Assembly: GCA_934486495.1 (NCBI GenBank)
Contig: CAKSPW010000080.1
Location: forward strand, 1-9,056
Direction: 5' to 3'
Length of the DNA stretch: 9,056 nt
DNA from: an uncultured Clostridia bacterium
Lineage (GTDB): Bacteria; Bacillota; Clostridia; UBA1381
A model generated the notes under the pieces. It ran no database searches and was not told the DNA's origin. It was given only the letters and a program-made list of their open reading frames with translations. Position 1 is the stretch's first letter; the number at the start of each line of letters is the position of its first letter. The translations under genes were made by a program, and so were the position numbers. Below, piece by piece: positions 7,678 through 9,056 of this stretch.

Positions 7678-8766
7678 TTATTGAATTTGATATATTATTT
7701 CTTCATCAGACACATCGGATAGCGCTATGAATTTCACAATATTATTAATTCCGGTGTTTCTGCCTTCAGGCAAGTCAAAATTAAATATTATTTTGCCGTT
7801 TTGAGCATCAATACTTTGAATCGTAATTCCCCTACCCTCTATTTCCCCGGATGCAAGTTCTTTTTCGTAAGTAAGCCCGCACAAGTCAATAACTTCAAAC
7901 TTTTGTGGATTAAACTTTATTATATGATCCGCGCCATTGTTTTTCCCTATTACGTTATCGGAATTCATATATAAATTAAATTCATCTTCAGCATCTGCTG
8001 AAACTACAATAGTTTTTTCTCTCAGATAAGGTTCAATATCCTTTACCGTCTTCACGCTGCCGATAGGTCTAAGCGTTCCCATACTTTCCCAAACCATCAT
8101 CTTTACGCTGCATTCTTCCTTATCCGTTTCAGGCAAAATCATTTTTATGCTGCCATTGTTTTTTTCATCTGCATTTATTGTAAGAGGTGTTGTTATTACT
8201 CTTTGCAGAACCCCTCGTTTGTATAAAGCGGCAATCATATTAACTGTTTGGTTGTTCTCTGCTGCATTATCCACAGTATACAAAATGTACATAGCATCGT
8301 TGGATACAGTGTATTTAACATCATATGTTACATTCGAAATATCTGTCTGACTTCGTACCGGAGTATTTTGCTTTAAACCGTCGCTTTCGCTTTTTTTATT
8401 ATCATCTGTTCTTAATATTCCGGTATTTTTTATAGGGATTATGTATATCAATTCGTTATCTGTTGACTCCCACTCAACTATAACTAAAAACTGTATTTCC
8501 GAGAAATCAATACCGATCCATTTTCCGTTATCATAATCTTTGAGTTTTCCCGTGAAGATTGTGCTGTTTGTATCGTCCAGTTGTCTGATAACATTTACCT
8601 CTAACTCCGAATTATCTATTTCGGAAAATAAGTTATCCTCTTTAATTGATACCTGACCACTATCCACCTCAACCTTATAACTATTATCATGCGTCTCGCT
8701 TGCATATACCGTAACCGAAAACAACATGAGCATAACAACCGCTAAAAGTACTCGTTTAAACTGCAC
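7678..8766 (-). CDS. Exported protein with Ig-like region and cohesin-like C-terminal domain
   Basis: A 362-aa exported protein, first gene of the operon. The start is GTG at 8766. AGGAG lies 10 nt upstream, and an in-frame TGA three codons earlier rules out a longer version. Residues 1-22 form a signal peptide ending VYA. The middle (about 145-240) has the pattern ALYKRGVL followed by VKMMVWESMGTLRPI, a beta-sandwich signature I associate with exported clostridial enzymes and surface proteins. The C-terminal part (about 250-362) contains FEVIDLCGLTYEKEL, EIEGRGITI, GKIIFNF and NIVKFIAL, like a cohesin-type or carbohydrate-binding-like beta sandwich. Similar tails occur at the ends of clostridial secreted proteins. 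No dockerin or catalytic domain is visible. A role as an adhesion or scaffold partner of the RHS protein is an inference from the shared transcript. Confidence 0.87.
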   Translation of the reverse strand: MQFKRVLLAVVMLMLFSVTVYASETHDNSYKVEVDSGQVSIKEDNLFSEIDNSELEVNVIRQLDDTNSTIFTGKLKDYDNGKWIGIDFSEIQFLVIVEWESTDNELIYIIPIKNTGILRTDDNKKSESDGLKQNTPVRSQTDISNVTYDVKYTVSNDAMYILYTVDNAAENNQTVNMIAALYKRGVLQRVITTPLTINADEKNNGSIKMILPETDKEECSVKMMVWESMGTLRPIGSVKTVKDIEPYLREKTIVVSADAEDEFNLYMNSDNVIGKNNGADHIIKFNPQKFEVIDLCGLTYEKELASGEIEGRGITIQSIDAQNGKIIFNFDLPEGRNTGINNIVKFIALSDVSDEEIIYQIQ

Positions 8767-8776
8767 CGCAACTCAG

Positions 8777-8781
8777 CTCCT
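8777..8781 (-). promoter_or_regulatory. Ribosome binding site of the GTG-started first gene
   Basis: AGGAG (minus strand) with a 10-nt spacer to the GTG at 8766. It supports the non-ATG start, since no other start with a binding site is available before codon 12. Confidence 0.7.
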
Positions 8782-8803
8782 TTTTGTTTACACTTATAAA
8801 ATT

Positions 8804-8856
8804 AAAAAGGCAAAAGGATATTATCAGACATTTGCCGTGTTATATATCCTTTTGCC
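8804..8856 (-). terminator. Intrinsic terminator in the operon leader (attenuator)
   Basis: On the minus strand GGCAAAAGGATAT (8856-8844) and ATATCCTTTTGCC (8821-8809) form a perfect 13-bp stem with a 22-nt loop. TTTTT (8808-8804) and a further T-rich stretch follow directly. The plus strand has no T-run after the hairpin, so it works on the minus strand. It lies 38 nt upstream of the GTG of the first gene and downstream of a promoter candidate. It would therefore stop transcription before the operon unless it is overridden. If the true promoter lay further right, it could instead end an upstream transcript. Confidence 0.82.
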
Positions 8857-8878
8857 GCAACAAAACGGGTTCAATCAT
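8840..8878 (-). CDS. Possible 12-codon leader peptide
   Basis: A very short ORF encoding MIEPVLLRQKDI. It has a strong ribosome binding site, GGAGGG at 8891-8886, spaced 7 nt from the ATG at 8878. Its TAA (8842-8840) comes directly after the 5' arm of the terminator. A ribosome translating this ORF to its end would therefore cover the arm and prevent the terminator from forming. This is the layout of leader-peptide attenuation. There is no run of one amino acid codon that would name a regulatory amino acid. An ORF this short may be chance. Confidence 0.35.
   Translation of the reverse strand: MIEPVLLRQKDI
8848..8868 (-). promoter_or_regulatory. Possible antiterminator hairpin
   Basis: On the minus strand CCGTTTTG (8868-8861) can pair with CAAAAGG (8854-8848) around a TTGCGG loop, giving 7 bp with one bulged G. 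The 3' arm is part of the 5' arm of the terminator, so the two structures exclude each other. It is weaker than the terminator and would need a ligand, a protein or ribosome position to win. Confidence 0.35.
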
Positions 8879-8900
8879 GCTTGCGCCCTCCATATTAAAC

Positions 8901-8914
8901 TGTCAGCTATGACA
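8901..8914. repeat. Short inverted repeat in the leader
   Basis: TGTCA-GCTA-TGACA, a perfect 5-bp palindrome with a 4-nt centre. In the minus-strand RNA two more wobble pairs can extend it. It lies about 30 nt after the predicted transcription start, so it could be a leader hairpin or an operator for a dimeric repressor. Nothing in the window identifies a regulator. Confidence 0.3.
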
Positions 8915-8951
8915 ACATACATTTCTCCCAACGCTTTTAAATATTACATAT

Positions 8952-8980
8952 ATAATACCATATTTTTTCCAAAAAATCAA
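8952..8980 (-). promoter_or_regulatory. Sigma-A-like promoter of the operon
   Basis: TTGATT (8980-8975) and TATTAT (8957-8952) with an exact 17-bp spacer containing an A-tract. These match the -35 and -10 consensus at 4 of 6 and 5 of 6 positions. Transcription would begin near 8945, giving a leader of about 179 nt. In such AT-rich DNA some matches arise by chance, but its position ahead of the attenuator is consistent. Confidence 0.5.
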
Positions 8981-9056
8981 TATAACCCGGCTCTTTTCGT
9001 TAATATGCACACTTAATTAAATTCAAATATGTTTATAATATCCAAGCCTTTGCTTT

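Noticed and set aside
8848..8895. SAM-I (S-box) riboswitch in the operon leader
   Set aside because: GAGGG, UGA and CCCG appear in the right order, but the conserved 5' helix, the GGCCC segment and the GGCAACC segment are not present.
8875..8922. 15-codon ORF (MYVVIADSLIWRAQA) overlapping the 12-codon leader ORF as ATGA
   Set aside because: Its Shine-Dalgarno-like GGAG is only 2 nt from the ATG, too close to work well. I mention it only as a possible coupling partner, not as a gene.
8726..9016. Plus-strand ORF of 96 codons over the leader
   Set aside because: It has no plausible ribosome binding site and no domain. It runs antisense through the promoter and terminator hairpin, which explain the sequence better.
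1..9056. Insertion sequences, tRNA genes, CRISPR arrays and integrase sites
   Set aside because: No transposase-like frame, tRNA cloverleaf, regularly spaced exact repeats or flanking direct repeats were seen on either strand.

Overview
The window carries one strand-consistent gene cluster, read entirely on the minus strand (right to left). It is AT-rich, with strong GGAGG-type ribosome binding sites, one-base TAATG gene junctions and Gram-positive signal peptides. It encodes an RHS/YD-repeat protein together with a copper-amine-oxidase-type stalk domain protein. This combination points to a Gram-positive anaerobe of the Clostridia, plausibly a gut or environmental member. The exact lineage cannot be told from the sequence.

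Layout, in transcription order. At the right end, 8767-8980 holds a sigma-A-like promoter and a leader of about 179 nt. The leader contains a very clear intrinsic terminator, a competing hairpin that would sequester its 5' arm, and a 12-codon ORF whose stop codon lies just past that arm. This looks like a transcription attenuator in front of the operon. No coding feature is seen in 8981-9056. The structural genes follow: a 362-aa exported protein with an Ig-like region and a cohesin-like C-terminal domain (8766-7678); a 283-aa exported all-helical protein with an internal repeat (7660-6809); a 1901-aa exported RHS/YD-repeat protein ending in an RHS core and a 228-residue variable C-terminal domain (6789-1084); a 112-aa single-pass membrane protein overlapping the RHS stop codon by one base (1084-746); and a 171-aa exported stalk domain protein (741-226). 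After a 112-nt gap with a predicted RNA hairpin, a further exported protein begins at 113 and runs off the left edge.

Every gene product has an N-terminal signal peptide or membrane anchor, so the cluster is a cell-surface or secreted system. The central protein has the architecture of secreted polymorphic-toxin or WapA-like proteins. Its tail contains a GHSF...YNCTTFA pattern suggesting a circularly permuted papain/NlpC-P60-like cysteine hydrolase. The small membrane protein directly downstream sits where an immunity gene would be expected. The toxin/immunity reading is an inference; a surface-adhesion or wall-remodelling role is an alternative. The two exported proteins upstream could be co-secreted partners or surface scaffolding.
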